Source: Gelidibacter gilvus (GTDB taxonomy: Bacteria; Bacteroidota; Bacteroidia; Flavobacteriales; Flavobacteriaceae). Taken from it: a stretch of 64,000 bases of DNA. The notes below the pieces were generated by a model. That model had not been told where the DNA came from, did no database searches, and saw only the letters and a list, made by a program, of their open reading frames with translations. The translations under genes and the position numbers were made by a program. Positions 32,149 through 42,011 of the stretch are shown here, piece by piece. The DNA lies in NCBI RefSeq assembly GCF_004115975.1, contig NZ_SDDZ01000004.1, positions 62,001 to 126,000 of the forward strand. Direction: 5' to 3'. Each line of letters begins with the position of its first letter. Position 1 is the first letter of the stretch.

Positions 32149-32317
32149 GATTTTAGTGTTTTTTGCAGGTTGGTAGTGACAGTATTTCTGGGATATCGGA
32201 TTATAGGTCGCTATTTCAACGAATTGGCTTAAAGATAATAAAAAGGCATTATTACATTCATAAAATAGATGTTAATAGATTTATAGGTCGCGCAAAATGT
32301 CGTATTTTTATGATGCT

Positions 32318-33445
32318 ATGACAAAAAATACAAACACAAAACGAAAAGGTTTTGTCTTCAAGACCTACGAAGCACCTTTTCAATCACCTTTTGATAAACT
32401 TTTTGAGATTTTTAAGGAGCTGATCACCCATACTTCTGGCGATTTTGATGAAGCAATTGATTGGTTGCGGGAATTGGATAAAGAGTACAAATTGACCACT
32501 GCAGAATACACCATTGATGATTTTATTGAAGACCTTAAGAAGAAAGGCTACATCAGGGAAGAAATCGATCCGGATGGAAACGGGGGCACGGTCATTACTT
32601 CCAAAACAGAGCGCGCCATCAGGCAGCAAGCGCTTGATCATATTTTCGGACAGATCAAACGTAGCGGACAGGGCAACCATAAAAGTAAAAGTCCTGGAAT
32701 AGGTGATGAGCATACGGGTGATTTTAGGGATTATCAATTTGGCGATGCTTTGGATAAAGTTTCCGTGACCGAAAGTTTGAAAAACGCACAGATCAATCAT
32801 GGAATTGACGATTTTAAGCTTTCTGAAGATGATTTGGTCGTGGAAGACACCTTGCATAAATCGCAAATGAGTACGGTGTTGATGATTGACATCAGTCACA
32901 GTATGATTTTATACGGCGAAGACCGCATCACACCTGCAAAAAAAGTAGCGATGGCTTTGGCGGAATTAATAACCACCCGGTATCCAAAAGACACCTTGGA
33001 TATTTTGGTTTTTGGAAATGATGCGTGGCAAATTGAGATCAAGGATTTACCATATTTAAAAGTCGGACCCTATCATACCAACACCGTTGCCGGACTACAA
33101 TTGGCAATGGATTTGTTACGAAGAAAACGGAATACCAACAAACAGATTTTTATGATTACCGATGGCAAACCAAGCTGTTTAAGACTTCCGGATGGTCAAT
33201 ATTATAAAGACAGTGCGGGACTGAATCCATATATCATGAATAAATGTTATGCCATGGCGCAGCAGGCCAGAAGATTGCATATTCCAATTACCACGTTCAT
33301 GATTGCCCAAGATCCTTATTTGATGCGTTTTGTAACGGAATTTACCAAAGCAAATCAAGGAAAGGCATTTTACACCGGACTGAAAGGCTTGGGTGAGATG
33401 ATTTTTGAGGATTATGAGACGAATAGGAAGAAGAGGATTAGATAG
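32318..33445 (+). CDS. VWA domain protein paired with an AAA+ ATPase
   Basis: The C-terminal half is a von Willebrand A domain with the metal motif DISHSM and downstream ITDGKPS. The N-terminal half is charged and helical, beginning KRKGFVFKTYEAPFQSPFDKLF. VWA/MoxR-AAA+ pairs act as chaperones that insert metals or remodel complexes; the client here is unknown. The ATG at 32318 is chosen because a TATTTTTA sequence (32303-32310) resembles a -7 box just upstream. An ATG at 32297 would add seven residues and remains possible. The AAA+ gene follows after a repeat element. Confidence 0.82.
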   Translation: MTKNTNTKRKGFVFKTYEAPFQSPFDKLFEIFKELITHTSGDFDEAIDWLRELDKEYKLTTAEYTIDDFIEDLKKKGYIREEIDPDGNGGTVITSKTERAIRQQALDHIFGQIKRSGQGNHKSKSPGIGDEHTGDFRDYQFGDALDKVSVTESLKNAQINHGIDDFKLSEDDLVVEDTLHKSQMSTVLMIDISHSMILYGEDRITPAKKVAMALAELITTRYPKDTLDILVFGNDAWQIEIKDLPYLKVGPYHTNTVAGLQLAMDLLRRKRNTNKQIFMITDGKPSCLRLPDGQYYKDSAGLNPYIMNKCYAMAQQARRLHIPITTFMIAQDPYLMRFVTEFTKANQGKAFYTGLKGLGEMIFEDYETNRKKRIR

Positions 33446-33582
33446 AATCCCCACCCTGGCCTCCCCGAAGGGGAGGAGAGGATGCTGCTATTTAATTGAG
33501 ATAAAATAAGAATAACAAGAATATTAATAATAAAATGACCCAATTAGTTCCCTCTCCTTCGGAGAGGGTTAGGGAAAGGAAA
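33446..33582 (+). repeat. Intergenic stop-to-start element, copy 1
   Basis: The space between the VWA stop (TAG) and the AAA+ start is filled by an element with two GC-rich hairpins. The left one is CCTCCCC-GAA-GGGGAGG (33460-33476). The right one is CCCTCTCC-TTC-GGAGAGGG (33550-33568), followed by TTAGGGAAAGGAAA next to the ATG. An AT-rich core with ATTAATAATAAAAT lies between them. Copies at 41873-42011 and 43203-43315 share the plan and much of the sequence, in the same orientation relative to their genes. Confidence 0.85.
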
Positions 33583-35043
33583 ATGAGAAATATAAACACA
33601 TTAGGCGAACTTAAAAAAGCCAATTATAAAAGCAAATCGATTAAAGACGAGTTACGAGATAATCTGATTCAGAAAATAAAGAATAAAGAAACCACATTTG
33701 AAGGTGTCCATGGGTATGAGAATACGGTGATTCCAGAATTGGAACGCGCCATTCTTTCACGACATAATATTAATTTGTTGGGATTGCGTGGTCAAGCTAA
33801 AACCCGATTGGCGCGATTGATGCTCAATCTCTTGGATGACTATATTCCGGTGGTAGCAGGTTCTGAAATTAATGATGATCCGCTACAACCAATTTCAAGA
33901 TATGCCAAGGAATTGATCAAAGAGAAGGGCGATGAAACCCCAATCGAATGGTTACACAGAAGTGAGCGTTTTGCTGAAAAACTGGCAACTCCAGATGTAA
34001 CTGTTGCCGATCTTATTGGTGATGTGGACCCGATTAAAGCGGCGAATTTAAAATTGAGCTACGCAGATGATCGTGTGATCCATTACGGAATGATTCCGCG
34101 TGCCAACCGTTGTATTTTCGTGATCAACGAATTGCCCGATTTACAAGCAAGGATACAAGTAGCCTTGTTCAATATTTTGCAGGAAGGTGATATTCAAATT
34201 AGAGGCTTCAAATTAAGATTGCCTTTGGATATTCAGTTTTTGTTCACTGCCAACCCTGAAGACTATACCAATAGAGGCAGTATTGTAACACCTCTAAAAG
34301 ATCGAATTGGCTCTCAAATCTTGACCCATTACCCTGTAGACATTGAAACGGCACGCTTGATTACGGAACAAGAAGCGAAGGTCGTAGAAGGGCAGAATCA
34401 GATGGTTGCTGTTCCGGATTTGGCAAGGGATTTATTGGAACAGATCGTTTTTGAAGCTCGTGAAAGTGACTTTATTGATTCCAAAAGTGGTGTGAGTGCG
34501 CGTTTGAGCATTACTGCTTTGGAGAATTTAATGAGTACCGCAGAGCGTCGTGCTTTAATGGTTGGTGATGATAAAACTATGGTTCGTTTAAGCGATTTTG
34601 TCGGAATTATTCCGTCAATAACCGGAAAAGTGGAGTTGGTTTATGAAGGCGAACAGGAAGGTGCCGCCGTTGTTGCTTATAATTTGATTGGCGAAGGCGT
34701 TAAGAGTCTGTTTGAAGAGTTTTTTCCGAAAATAGAAACTCTAAAAAAAGAAGATGCTGAAACACCTTATGACGATATTGTATCCTGGTTCTTCAATCAA
34801 AAGGACGGCTTTGAACTGTTGGATGATCTCACGGACAATGAGTATAAAAAGCTGTTGGACGATATATCACCATTAGACGATTTGTTGAGTGAACATCAAC
34901 CCAACCTAACTAAGGAAGACAGTTATTTTGTCAAGGAGTTTGTGCTTTGGGCATTGGTAGAATTCAAACAGTTGAACAAATTCCGTTTTTCTGAAGGGAT
35001 CACCTTCAAGGATCCTTATGGAAGTTTTATAAGTGGTATTTAA
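33583..35043 (+). CDS. MoxR/ChlI-like AAA+ ATPase
   Basis: The AAA+ module carries a divergent Walker A (GLRGQAKTRL), a Walker B-like IFVINELPDL with Asn instead of the usual Asp, and sensor motif FTANPED, followed by a helical region (about 340-486). This matches the Mg-chelatase/MoxR group that partners VWA proteins. The start at 33583 is chosen. An upstream in-frame ATG (33535) would add residues encoded by the repeat element (LVPSPSERVRER), a known source of false N termini. Confidence 0.86.
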   Translation: MRNINTLGELKKANYKSKSIKDELRDNLIQKIKNKETTFEGVHGYENTVIPELERAILSRHNINLLGLRGQAKTRLARLMLNLLDDYIPVVAGSEINDDPLQPISRYAKELIKEKGDETPIEWLHRSERFAEKLATPDVTVADLIGDVDPIKAANLKLSYADDRVIHYGMIPRANRCIFVINELPDLQARIQVALFNILQEGDIQIRGFKLRLPLDIQFLFTANPEDYTNRGSIVTPLKDRIGSQILTHYPVDIETARLITEQEAKVVEGQNQMVAVPDLARDLLEQIVFEARESDFIDSKSGVSARLSITALENLMSTAERRALMVGDDKTMVRLSDFVGIIPSITGKVELVYEGEQEGAAVVAYNLIGEGVKSLFEEFFPKIETLKKEDAETPYDDIVSWFFNQKDGFELLDDLTDNEYKKLLDDISPLDDLLSEHQPNLTKEDSYFVKEFVLWALVEFKQLNKFRFSEGITFKDPYGSFISGI

Positions 35044-35210
35044 AGTTTTATAGATTTTTTTAAGATTTTGTATGTTGAATATTGCTTTGAAGTCTGTTTT
35101 TTTAAGAATTTTCTGATTAGGTCAACCAATTGTGCCTTTGTGTTAATTCACCTAGCGATTATAGTTTAACTTGATACCATTAAGTTTAATATAACCTAAA
35201 AATTGAAATC

Positions 35211-35360
35211 ATGAGAAACGACAAAGAAGATCAAAAGAAAGATAAGCAAAGTAAAAAAGATCACGCAATCAATGAAAAAGGAGATATTTCTGATGGTAAT
35301 GAAATCAATCCACAGGTTGAAAAACGAAAAGATACGCATCAACCACGGGATAATGCGTAA
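35211..35360 (+). CDS. Small highly charged protein, function unknown
   Basis: A 49-codon frame begins MRNDKEDQKKDKQSKKDHA and ends KDTHQPRDNA. It has no hydrophobic segment, no Cys and no aromatic residue, and looks intrinsically disordered. It is followed by a strong terminator and preceded by an AT-rich leader with TAAGTTTA, close to a -7 box. Composition and isolated transcription unit resemble small stress-type proteins of Bacteroidota. The overlapping minus-strand frame lacks support. Confidence 0.6.
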   Translation: MRNDKEDQKKDKQSKKDHAINEKGDISDGNEINPQVEKRKDTHQPRDNA

Positions 35361-35414
35361 TTGTTTTGATGTGCGCTTTATATAATAAAAAGAAAAATTA
35401 AATCTAATGAATCT

Positions 35415-35445
35415 CATTCCGCTTTTTTAAGCGGAATGTTTTTTT
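35415..35445 (+). terminator. Rho-independent terminator after the small gene
   Basis: CATTCCGCTT (35415-35424) pairs perfectly with AAGCGGAATG (35429-35438), with a TTTT loop and a following T run to 35445. Confidence 0.9.
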
Positions 35446-35498
35446 GAAATATTCTGAGAATTTAATTTTCGAGTTAAACTAGCCAGAATTATACTCGG

Positions 35499-37121
35499 TT
35501 ATAACTTCTTCGAGGTCACGTAAAAATCATTACTTACGCTAAGGTCATCTGTCTTAATTAAGGTCAGGGACCAGTCGGTTTTTGGATACAACCATAATTC
35601 TTCTCCACCAATAGAAACTTTCACTGGCATTTCAAAATCCTTGACACTATTTGTCCAACGGTACTTCAATTGTTGGTCTCTTATTTCATATTCCAGATTG
35701 GGGATTTTGGTACTTCTCAAATATTGATTAAAAAAAGCGGAGAGATCAATTCCTGAAGTTTGAGAGATGTAATTTTCAATCTGTTCAGTAGTGACAGTTT
35801 GATGATAAAAAGTGGCATTCAAACCTCTTAAGATTTCTCGCCATTTCTCGTCATCATTGATCCACTGTCTCAAGGTGTGCAACATATTGGCACCTTTATA
35901 GTACATATCTCCAGACCCTGATTGGTTAACGTCATATGCTCCGATAATTGGCGCGTCATTTTGGATGCCCTGTCGTGTGCCAATCACATATTCTGCCCCA
36001 GCCTTTTTTCCATAGAAATACTCTACAAAGATACTTTCGGCATAAGCGGTAAAACTCTCGTGGATCCACATATCCGCCATATCTTTATAGGTGATATTAT
36101 TGGCAAACCATTCGTGCGCAGATTCGTGGATGATGATGAAATCAAATTTCAATCCCCATCCCGTACCAGAAAGATCCCGTCCTAAATAACCGTTTTCAAA
36201 CCCATTTCCGTATGTAACGGAACTTTGATGCTCCATTCCCAAATAGGGCACTTCCACCAATTTATAGCCATCTTCATAAAATGGATAGGGACCAAACCAA
36301 TGCTCAAATGCTTCCATCATTCGCGGTGCATCCTTAAATTGTTTCTTGGCTTTCTCCAGATTGTCTTTCAGGACATAGTAATCCATTTTCAAGATGCCGT
36401 TTTCGCCTTTATAGTCTTCAGAAAAGTGTACGTAATCTCCAATATTCACATTGACACCATAATTATTTATGGGATTGTTGACAAACCAATGATAGGTTTT
36501 TGTACCGTCTTTATGGTCTACAACACTGCGCAATTGGCCGTTGGAAACTTCCATCAAAGCCTTTGGAACTCTAACACTGATGAGCATACTGTCCACTTCA
36601 TCGTACATATGGTCTTTGTTGGGCCACCAAACACTGGCACCAAGACCTTGGCAAGAAGTGGCAACAAAATCATTACCATTGTCATCTTTTTTCCAAGAAA
36701 AGCCACCATCCCAAGGTGCTCTTTTGGCTTCTTGGGGCTGACCTTTATAATAAACGTCCAAACTTTGAAGACTTCCTTTTTTCTGATCGTTTTTTAATGT
36801 GATAAAATGAGCATTGCCATCAGTTTCTACCTCCAATTCTTTACCATTTTGAGTTACTTTAGTGATGATCAATGGCGATTGTAAATCAATTTGGAGCACT
36901 GAATTTGGTTCAAGAACCTTATAATACACTGAGTTTTTTCCTTTTATTGATTTGGTACTCGGATCAACAGAAATATCCAAATGATAATAGGTCAAATCCC
37001 ACCAAACACGCTCAGGAGTTATCGAACCTCTTAAACTATCCTGTTTTGTAAAAATTTGATTTTGGGCATTTGTAGTTTGGAAAATCACTATCACAAAAAG
37101 GGAAAAAATATATTTGTTCAT
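35499..37121 (-). CDS. M1 family zinc aminopeptidase
   Basis: A Sec signal ends TTNAQ. The protein has the exopeptidase-type motif LGMEHQS, the zinc motif HESAHEW and the third ligand region WIHESFTAYAES about 20 residues on. At 540 residues it holds the N-terminal beta domain and the catalytic domain but no long C-terminal helical domain. It probably trims peptides in the periplasm. The next gene, an M28 peptidase, ends 3 nt upstream. Confidence 0.92.
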   Translation of the reverse strand: MNKYIFSLFVIVIFQTTNAQNQIFTKQDSLRGSITPERVWWDLTYYHLDISVDPSTKSIKGKNSVYYKVLEPNSVLQIDLQSPLIITKVTQNGKELEVETDGNAHFITLKNDQKKGSLQSLDVYYKGQPQEAKRAPWDGGFSWKKDDNGNDFVATSCQGLGASVWWPNKDHMYDEVDSMLISVRVPKALMEVSNGQLRSVVDHKDGTKTYHWFVNNPINNYGVNVNIGDYVHFSEDYKGENGILKMDYYVLKDNLEKAKKQFKDAPRMMEAFEHWFGPYPFYEDGYKLVEVPYLGMEHQSSVTYGNGFENGYLGRDLSGTGWGLKFDFIIIHESAHEWFANNITYKDMADMWIHESFTAYAESIFVEYFYGKKAGAEYVIGTRQGIQNDAPIIGAYDVNQSGSGDMYYKGANMLHTLRQWINDDEKWREILRGLNATFYHQTVTTEQIENYISQTSGIDLSAFFNQYLRSTKIPNLEYEIRDQQLKYRWTNSVKDFEMPVKVSIGGEELWLYPKTDWSLTLIKTDDLSVSNDFYVTSKKL

Positions 37122-37124
37122 TTT

Positions 37125-38462
37125 CTAATTTCTTAAGATTGAATTTGGAAAAACCACCACACTTTCATAACCATCTTTGCCTACGGAAGCAACACCAAAA
37201 TACGAATTGTCAATAACAATCCCATTTAATGTGAATTCTTCAAGGTCGCCCACATATCTGGAATGGTCCCAAGTAGGTGAGGTGGTGTCTCTCCAATAAA
37301 TCTTGTACCCTTTGGCACCATCCACTTTGTCCCATTTCAATTTTGCGGAAGCTTCCACAATGCCCCCAATGGCCACGGTTTTCGGTGGCGGCGGCGCAGA
37401 GGCCAAACTTGCCATATTGATAGCATTGACTGCGGTTAATTTTGCAGCATAGGGGAAATTTACATGTTCAAAAGTATCGCCATAATTAATGCCATCTTCT
37501 AAACGAATATCTTGATGTTGCTGGGTATAATTCTCGTGGGCTTCCATGATGCGGATGCCGGCAAATCCCAAATCGTTGAACGGTCGATGATGGCCGCCGC
37601 GACCAAAACGGTCGAGTCTATAAACCATCATCGGATTCATTTCTGGCATATAGGTTTGGGTGGTTTTATGTACATAACGTGCCAATTGGCGTGAAATTCC
37701 ATCCACTTCACCACCATAAAAACGACGCATTTCTCGCTCACGATCGGTTTCTGTTGGCGGTACAGGTTCAGAAAATATTCTAAAACTCCGATTGTCAATC
37801 ACTCCATCAACGCCTTCAATATTACCGATCATATCATTATTGAACACCCCAATAACATCCCAGCCTTTTTCTTTGGCATAAGCAGCTAATCCTGCACCTC
37901 CAAAAAGACCTTGTTCTTCCCCGGAAAGCCCTACATAAACAATGCTGCTTTCAAATTTGTATGTTGATAACACTCGAGCGGCTTCAATAGCTCCGGCCAT
38001 TCCCGACGCATTGTCGTTGGCACCTGGTGCATCTATGCTGAAATCCATGACATCACTGGCACGCGAGTCGATATCGCCGCTCATGATAATGTATCGGTTT
38101 GGATATTTACTGCCTCTCTGAATAGCGACAACATTAACAATCCAGCCGTCATGTGGCACCCGCTTTTTGACATCTTTGGTCACAAAGTCCTTTTGATAAA
38201 ACACTTCCAAACAGTTATTACAGTCTTTAGAAATCAATTCAAATTCTTTTTTGATCCAACGCCTTGCAGCGCCTATTCCTCGGGTGTTTGACACCGTATC
38301 GCTAAACGTGTGACGCGTGCCAAAATCTGCAAGAATCTGAACATCTGCTTTGATTCGGTCTACCGAAACCGCCTCAATGATATCGTAGATTTTTTGATCT
38401 GTTTGGGCATTTAAATTCAAACAAATAAGGAATACAATACTGGATTTTATTAATTGGTTCAT
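37125..38462 (-). CDS. M28 family zinc peptidase with C-terminal Fn3-like domain
   Basis: The Sec-exported protein has the M28 ligand segments GDIDSRASDVMDFSIDAPGANDNASG, with the zinc Asp in PGANDNASG, and the catalytic SGEEQGLFGG. After a Pro-rich hinge (APPPPK) a fibronectin-like domain with AKLKWDKVDGAKGYKIYW completes the protein. It is likely a periplasmic or secreted aminopeptidase and forms an operon with the M1 peptidase. Confidence 0.9.
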   Translation of the reverse strand: MNQLIKSSIVFLICLNLNAQTDQKIYDIIEAVSVDRIKADVQILADFGTRHTFSDTVSNTRGIGAARRWIKKEFELISKDCNNCLEVFYQKDFVTKDVKKRVPHDGWIVNVVAIQRGSKYPNRYIIMSGDIDSRASDVMDFSIDAPGANDNASGMAGAIEAARVLSTYKFESSIVYVGLSGEEQGLFGGAGLAAYAKEKGWDVIGVFNNDMIGNIEGVDGVIDNRSFRIFSEPVPPTETDREREMRRFYGGEVDGISRQLARYVHKTTQTYMPEMNPMMVYRLDRFGRGGHHRPFNDLGFAGIRIMEAHENYTQQHQDIRLEDGINYGDTFEHVNFPYAAKLTAVNAINMASLASAPPPPKTVAIGGIVEASAKLKWDKVDGAKGYKIYWRDTTSPTWDHSRYVGDLEEFTLNGIVIDNSYFGVASVGKDGYESVVVFPNSILRN

Positions 38463-38502
38463 ATGATGATTTATTAAGTTGTAGTGACGTTAACTAAGAT
38501 GA

Positions 38503-39798
38503 TTATTTTTTATAATTAAATTTCACGGTTTCCACGCTGCGGTTGTCTTGCTTGATATCGACATAAATATTCATTTCATTGGCACTTATTTTTTCAAAAA
38601 TCATGCCTTCAAAAATCACTTTGTTTTCCGTGATTTCTTTCAATGGAAAATCGATGGTTTTATCTTTTTCTTCCCAACCTTTTAGGTCATTGCCAAAATG
38701 TTTGAGCTGTAGGATGAGCGTATTTTCTACCTCACGAATGATTTCAATCTCATAGAAAACAACTTCGCCATTATCGATTAATTTAAAGGTCGCCATCATA
38801 GAACCACCAGAAGGTTCACTCCAGTTTTCTTCCGTTTGACCACCAAACGCTTCACCTTTCCAATTGCCGGCAATCCATTTGATGTTCTCGAGTTTGGGCT
38901 CTAGTATGGCAGATGTATTATTTAATGTGTTCGTGGCTTTAAGCTCTCCAACTATGGCTATTTTTTTTCCATCAGGGCTGATTGCTACACGACTGAGATT
39001 TTGAATGTCGTATGTTTTTAAGGAAGCAACTTCAATCCACCCCAATTTATTTTTGGGATTGAATTTGAAAAGCGCATCGTCTTTAGCCATTAGAATACTC
39101 CCATCCGCCAACCAGCACATATCTTCAACTTCAGAAAGGGTAGGAGCTATCGTTTTTATCGCGCCAGTTTTAAGATTTAAAGATTTAATTTCTGCTTTAC
39201 CCTCGGTGGTTTTAGAAATAAAACTGATCAGATTGGAATTTGGAATGTGATGTAAGGACCTGCCAACATGTGTCGTTATCTTTTTATTTATGCCTGTCTT
39301 TAAATCAGAGCTGTAAAGAGACAGATAATCGGCTTCCAGAACAGAAGAAATAATGGTGTTATTGTCAAACCAAAGGTGATAGCCAACCACTAAAGTATCT
39401 AAAATCACAGTGTTTGTGCTGTTTTTTAAATCGTAGCGATATAAACGCTGTTTTCCGTCAGGATCTAATCTGATTGCTGAAACGGCATTTTGGTTAGGGA
39501 TTTTTTGTGGGGAATATTCGCCGCCTTCCGTATTGCAAATCCAGGTTTTTGAACCGTAATTGAGATTGTATTTAACGATATCCGTTTGTGCATTTCGAGT
39601 GCCAGCGAATAAAATCGTCTGATTATCCATAAAGGAGGGTTGGTTGTCATAACCTTCATTATTGGAAATGTTTTGGAAATTGGACAGCTGAAAATTACCT
39701 TTCTCAGTGTTCAAATCAAATAAAAAAACTTCAGTATTGGGTTGCGCGAAGCTTAAAATAGAACTAAAAACGAACAGAATTAGATAAAATGATTTCAT
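38503..39798 (-). CDS. Exported protein with PD40-type propeller and DUF6265-like domain
   Basis: After a Sec signal (LSFAQ) the N-terminal part has TolB/PD40-like repeats (SFMDNQTILFAGTRN, WLADGSILMAKDD, VAISPDGKKIAIVG). The last 130 residues, from IKWIAGNWKGEAFGG with ENWSEPSGGSMMATFKL, match the DUF6265 fold. The combination may sense or bind small molecules; no enzyme motif is seen. It lies 40 nt upstream of the M28 gene on the same strand. Confidence 0.75.
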   Translation of the reverse strand: MKSFYLILFVFSSILSFAQPNTEVFLFDLNTEKGNFQLSNFQNISNNEGYDNQPSFMDNQTILFAGTRNAQTDIVKYNLNYGSKTWICNTEGGEYSPQKIPNQNAVSAIRLDPDGKQRLYRYDLKNSTNTVILDTLVVGYHLWFDNNTIISSVLEADYLSLYSSDLKTGINKKITTHVGRSLHHIPNSNLISFISKTTEGKAEIKSLNLKTGAIKTIAPTLSEVEDMCWLADGSILMAKDDALFKFNPKNKLGWIEVASLKTYDIQNLSRVAISPDGKKIAIVGELKATNTLNNTSAILEPKLENIKWIAGNWKGEAFGGQTEENWSEPSGGSMMATFKLIDNGEVVFYEIEIIREVENTLILQLKHFGNDLKGWEEKDKTIDFPLKEITENKVIFEGMIFEKISANEMNIYVDIKQDNRSVETVKFNYKK

Positions 39799-39933
39799 CG
39801 AAGGTTTATTTTCATAAAGATATAATTTTGAGTTGAACTTGTGTATAAAACTTTGAGAGCTATTGTCGTACTTTTTAAGATGTTATATGGAGACAAGCGC
39901 TGGGATATTAAAATCCACTGGTGGTGGAAATCA

Positions 39934-40064
39934 AAAAGCCAATTCAAATTAATGAATTGGCTTTTCTTTGTTAATCAAATTTATGTTAGTCAAAATTTCA
40001 AAAACAATAAGTGTATTGGACCTTTCGCACCGAAGCATCGGTTTAAAATCGGAAAGGCTTTTTA
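39934..40064 (+). other. Intergenic region with two hairpins
   Basis: AAAAGCCAATTC (39934-39945) pairs with GAATTGGCTTTT (39954-39965), a terminator-like stem. A second structure pairs CCTTTCG (40021-40027) with CGGAAAGG (40050-40057) around an inner CCGA/TCGG stem and ends in CTTTTT. A 74-codon frame spanning the region has no protein character. The first stem may end the acyl-CoA dehydrogenase transcript; a small RNA is possible but unproven. Confidence 0.45.
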
Positions 40065-40066
40065 AA

Positions 40067-41872
40067 TTATAAATTATACTTGTTCTCAGCTTTCACTTTT
40101 TCAGCAATGGTATTACGTAAATCTACGATATCTGGGTAGTTGGTGTATTTTACAAAACGCTTCAAGCCCATCAACAACATACGTTGTTCATCGCCTTCGG
40201 CAAATGAGATGATACTTTCCTTTCCATTTTTCTCTACAATAGAAACCGCATTGTACAAATACAATTTCGCCATGGCGATTTGGATTTCCTGTTCTTTTTC
40301 ACCGAAACGTTTCGCGTTTTTCTCAGCTCTTAGAATAGTAGATTCCGCCATGTAAATCTCAATAAGGATGTCAGAAGCGGCCAACAATAATTGTTGGTGA
40401 CTTTCTAAATCTGGACCAAATTTCTGGACTGCTGATCCTGCAACCATTAAGAAGACTTTCTTAAGTTTAGCAATCATTTCTTTTTCTTCAGCAAACAACT
40501 CAGAATAATCTGGGGTGTCAAAAGAAGGGATGCCTAATAATTCATCGGCTACTGCTTGAGCAGGACCCAATAGATCAACATGACCTTTCATTGCTTTTTT
40601 GACCAACATACCAACAGAAAGCATTCTATTGATTTCGTTGGTTCCTTCGTAGATTCTTGCAATACGCGCATCTCTCCAGGCAGCTTCCATAGGCGTGTCT
40701 TTAGAAAAGCCCATACCTCCAAATATTTGGATGCCTTCATCAGCACAGTTTTGAAGATCTTCAGAAACAGCAACTTTTAGAATGGAACATTCAATTGCAT
40801 ATTCCTCAACGCCCTTTAATTCTGCTTCTTGGTGAGAGTTTCCTTCCGCTTGGCGCATGGCAATACGGTCTTCAATATTTTTTGCAGCACGATAAGACGC
40901 CGATTCTCCCGCGTATGTACTGGTAGCCATTTCGGCTAACTTCATCTTAATGGCTCCAAAATCTGAGATTCGCGTATTGAATTGCTTGCGCTCATTAGCG
41001 TATTCAATAGCAGTTGTTGTAATTCTTCTTTGTGAATCCAAACAGGCTGCAGCCAATTTAATACGTCCAATATTTAAGGCGTTCATGGCGATTTTAAATC
41101 CTTCACCACGACCAGCCAACATATTTTCTACTGGAACAACAGTGTCGCTAAAAAACACTTGTCTTGTTGAAGACGCGTGGATTCCCAGTTTATTTTCTTC
41201 CTCACCTAATGTAATACCGTTTTTAGGATCTTGCTCAACGATAAAACCGGTAATATTTTTGTCATTTTCTATTCTAGCAAAAACTATGAACAAGCTACAG
41301 AATCCGGCATTGGAAATCCACATTTTCTGTCCGTTGATTTTGTAAGATTTTCCATCTTCAGAAAGCGTTGCCGTAGTTTTACCGGAATTGGCATCAGATC
41401 CAGCTCCTGGCTCAGTAAGTGCGTAGGCACCAAACCATTCGCCACTCGCTAATTTAGGGACGTATTTCTGCTTTTGCTCTTCAGTACCATAAAGTGTTAT
41501 TGGCATCGTTCCAATTCCTGTATGTGCTCCAAAAGCCGTACTGAATGATCCAGTGCCGCTAGAAATGTATTCACATACAATCATGGTAGATACAAAGCTC
41601 ATTCCCATTCCGCCGTAAGCTTCAGGAACGGACACGCTCAAAAAGCCCATGTCGCCTGCTTTACGCATCACTTCTTCCGTCAAGGCATAATCCTTGGCTT
41701 CAAATCGGTCTTTATTTGGAATAATCTCACGATCATTAAACTCCATAACGGAGTCACGCATCATTTTTTGCTCTTCATTAAAATCTTCTGGTGTGAAGAC
41801 GTCTTCGCATTTCGTTTCCTTGACGATGAATTGACCACCTCTTAGTATTTCTTTTTCTTGTTGTGTTTCCAT
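40067..41872 (-). CDS. Acyl-CoA dehydrogenase
   Basis: It oxidises acyl-CoA to enoyl-CoA with FAD in beta-oxidation. The dehydrogenase core (residues about 30-410) has AYALTEPGAGSDANSGKT, the FAD and substrate stretch MWISNAGFC, and the catalytic region IYEGTNEINRMLS. A C-terminal extension of about 180 residues resembles long acyl-CoA dehydrogenases of Bacteroidota. It is the third structural gene of the MarR-controlled operon, separated from the thiolase by a repeat element. Confidence 0.93.
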   Translation of the reverse strand: METQQEKEILRGGQFIVKETKCEDVFTPEDFNEEQKMMRDSVMEFNDREIIPNKDRFEAKDYALTEEVMRKAGDMGFLSVSVPEAYGGMGMSFVSTMIVCEYISSGTGSFSTAFGAHTGIGTMPITLYGTEEQKQKYVPKLASGEWFGAYALTEPGAGSDANSGKTTATLSEDGKSYKINGQKMWISNAGFCSLFIVFARIENDKNITGFIVEQDPKNGITLGEEENKLGIHASSTRQVFFSDTVVPVENMLAGRGEGFKIAMNALNIGRIKLAAACLDSQRRITTTAIEYANERKQFNTRISDFGAIKMKLAEMATSTYAGESASYRAAKNIEDRIAMRQAEGNSHQEAELKGVEEYAIECSILKVAVSEDLQNCADEGIQIFGGMGFSKDTPMEAAWRDARIARIYEGTNEINRMLSVGMLVKKAMKGHVDLLGPAQAVADELLGIPSFDTPDYSELFAEEKEMIAKLKKVFLMVAGSAVQKFGPDLESHQQLLLAASDILIEIYMAESTILRAEKNAKRFGEKEQEIQIAMAKLYLYNAVSIVEKNGKESIISFAEGDEQRMLLMGLKRFVKYTNYPDIVDLRNTIAEKVKAENKYNL

Positions 41873-42011
41873 GTTCCTATCCCTAACCCTTTCCGAAGGA
41901 AAGGGAACTGTTGCGGGTTATTTTATTATTAATAGTTCTTAAAAAATTTATTTTAATCGATAATTTTTTTTCAATTGCTCCTTCCCTTTGGGAAGGTTAG
42001 GATGGGATTTT
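41873..42011 (-). repeat. Intergenic stop-to-start element, copy 2
   Basis: On the minus strand, the thiolase TAG stop is followed by AAAATCCCATCCTAACC, a hairpin CCTTCCC-AAA-GGGAAGG, an AT-rich core with ATTAATAATAAAAT, then CCCTTTCC-TTC-GGAAAGGG and TTAGGGATAGGAAC just before the dehydrogenase ATG. It is homologous to copies 1 and 3 and placed in the same way. Confidence 0.85.

Noticed and set aside
35196-35417. Minus-strand 73-codon frame
   Set aside because: It is antisense to the charged small gene, which has a fitting leader and terminator; the minus frame has low-complexity Phe/Ile composition expected of a shadow.
39841-40065. 74-codon plus-strand frame as a gene
   Set aside because: It runs through two hairpins, has no recognisable protein character and no promoter or ribosome-binding support.
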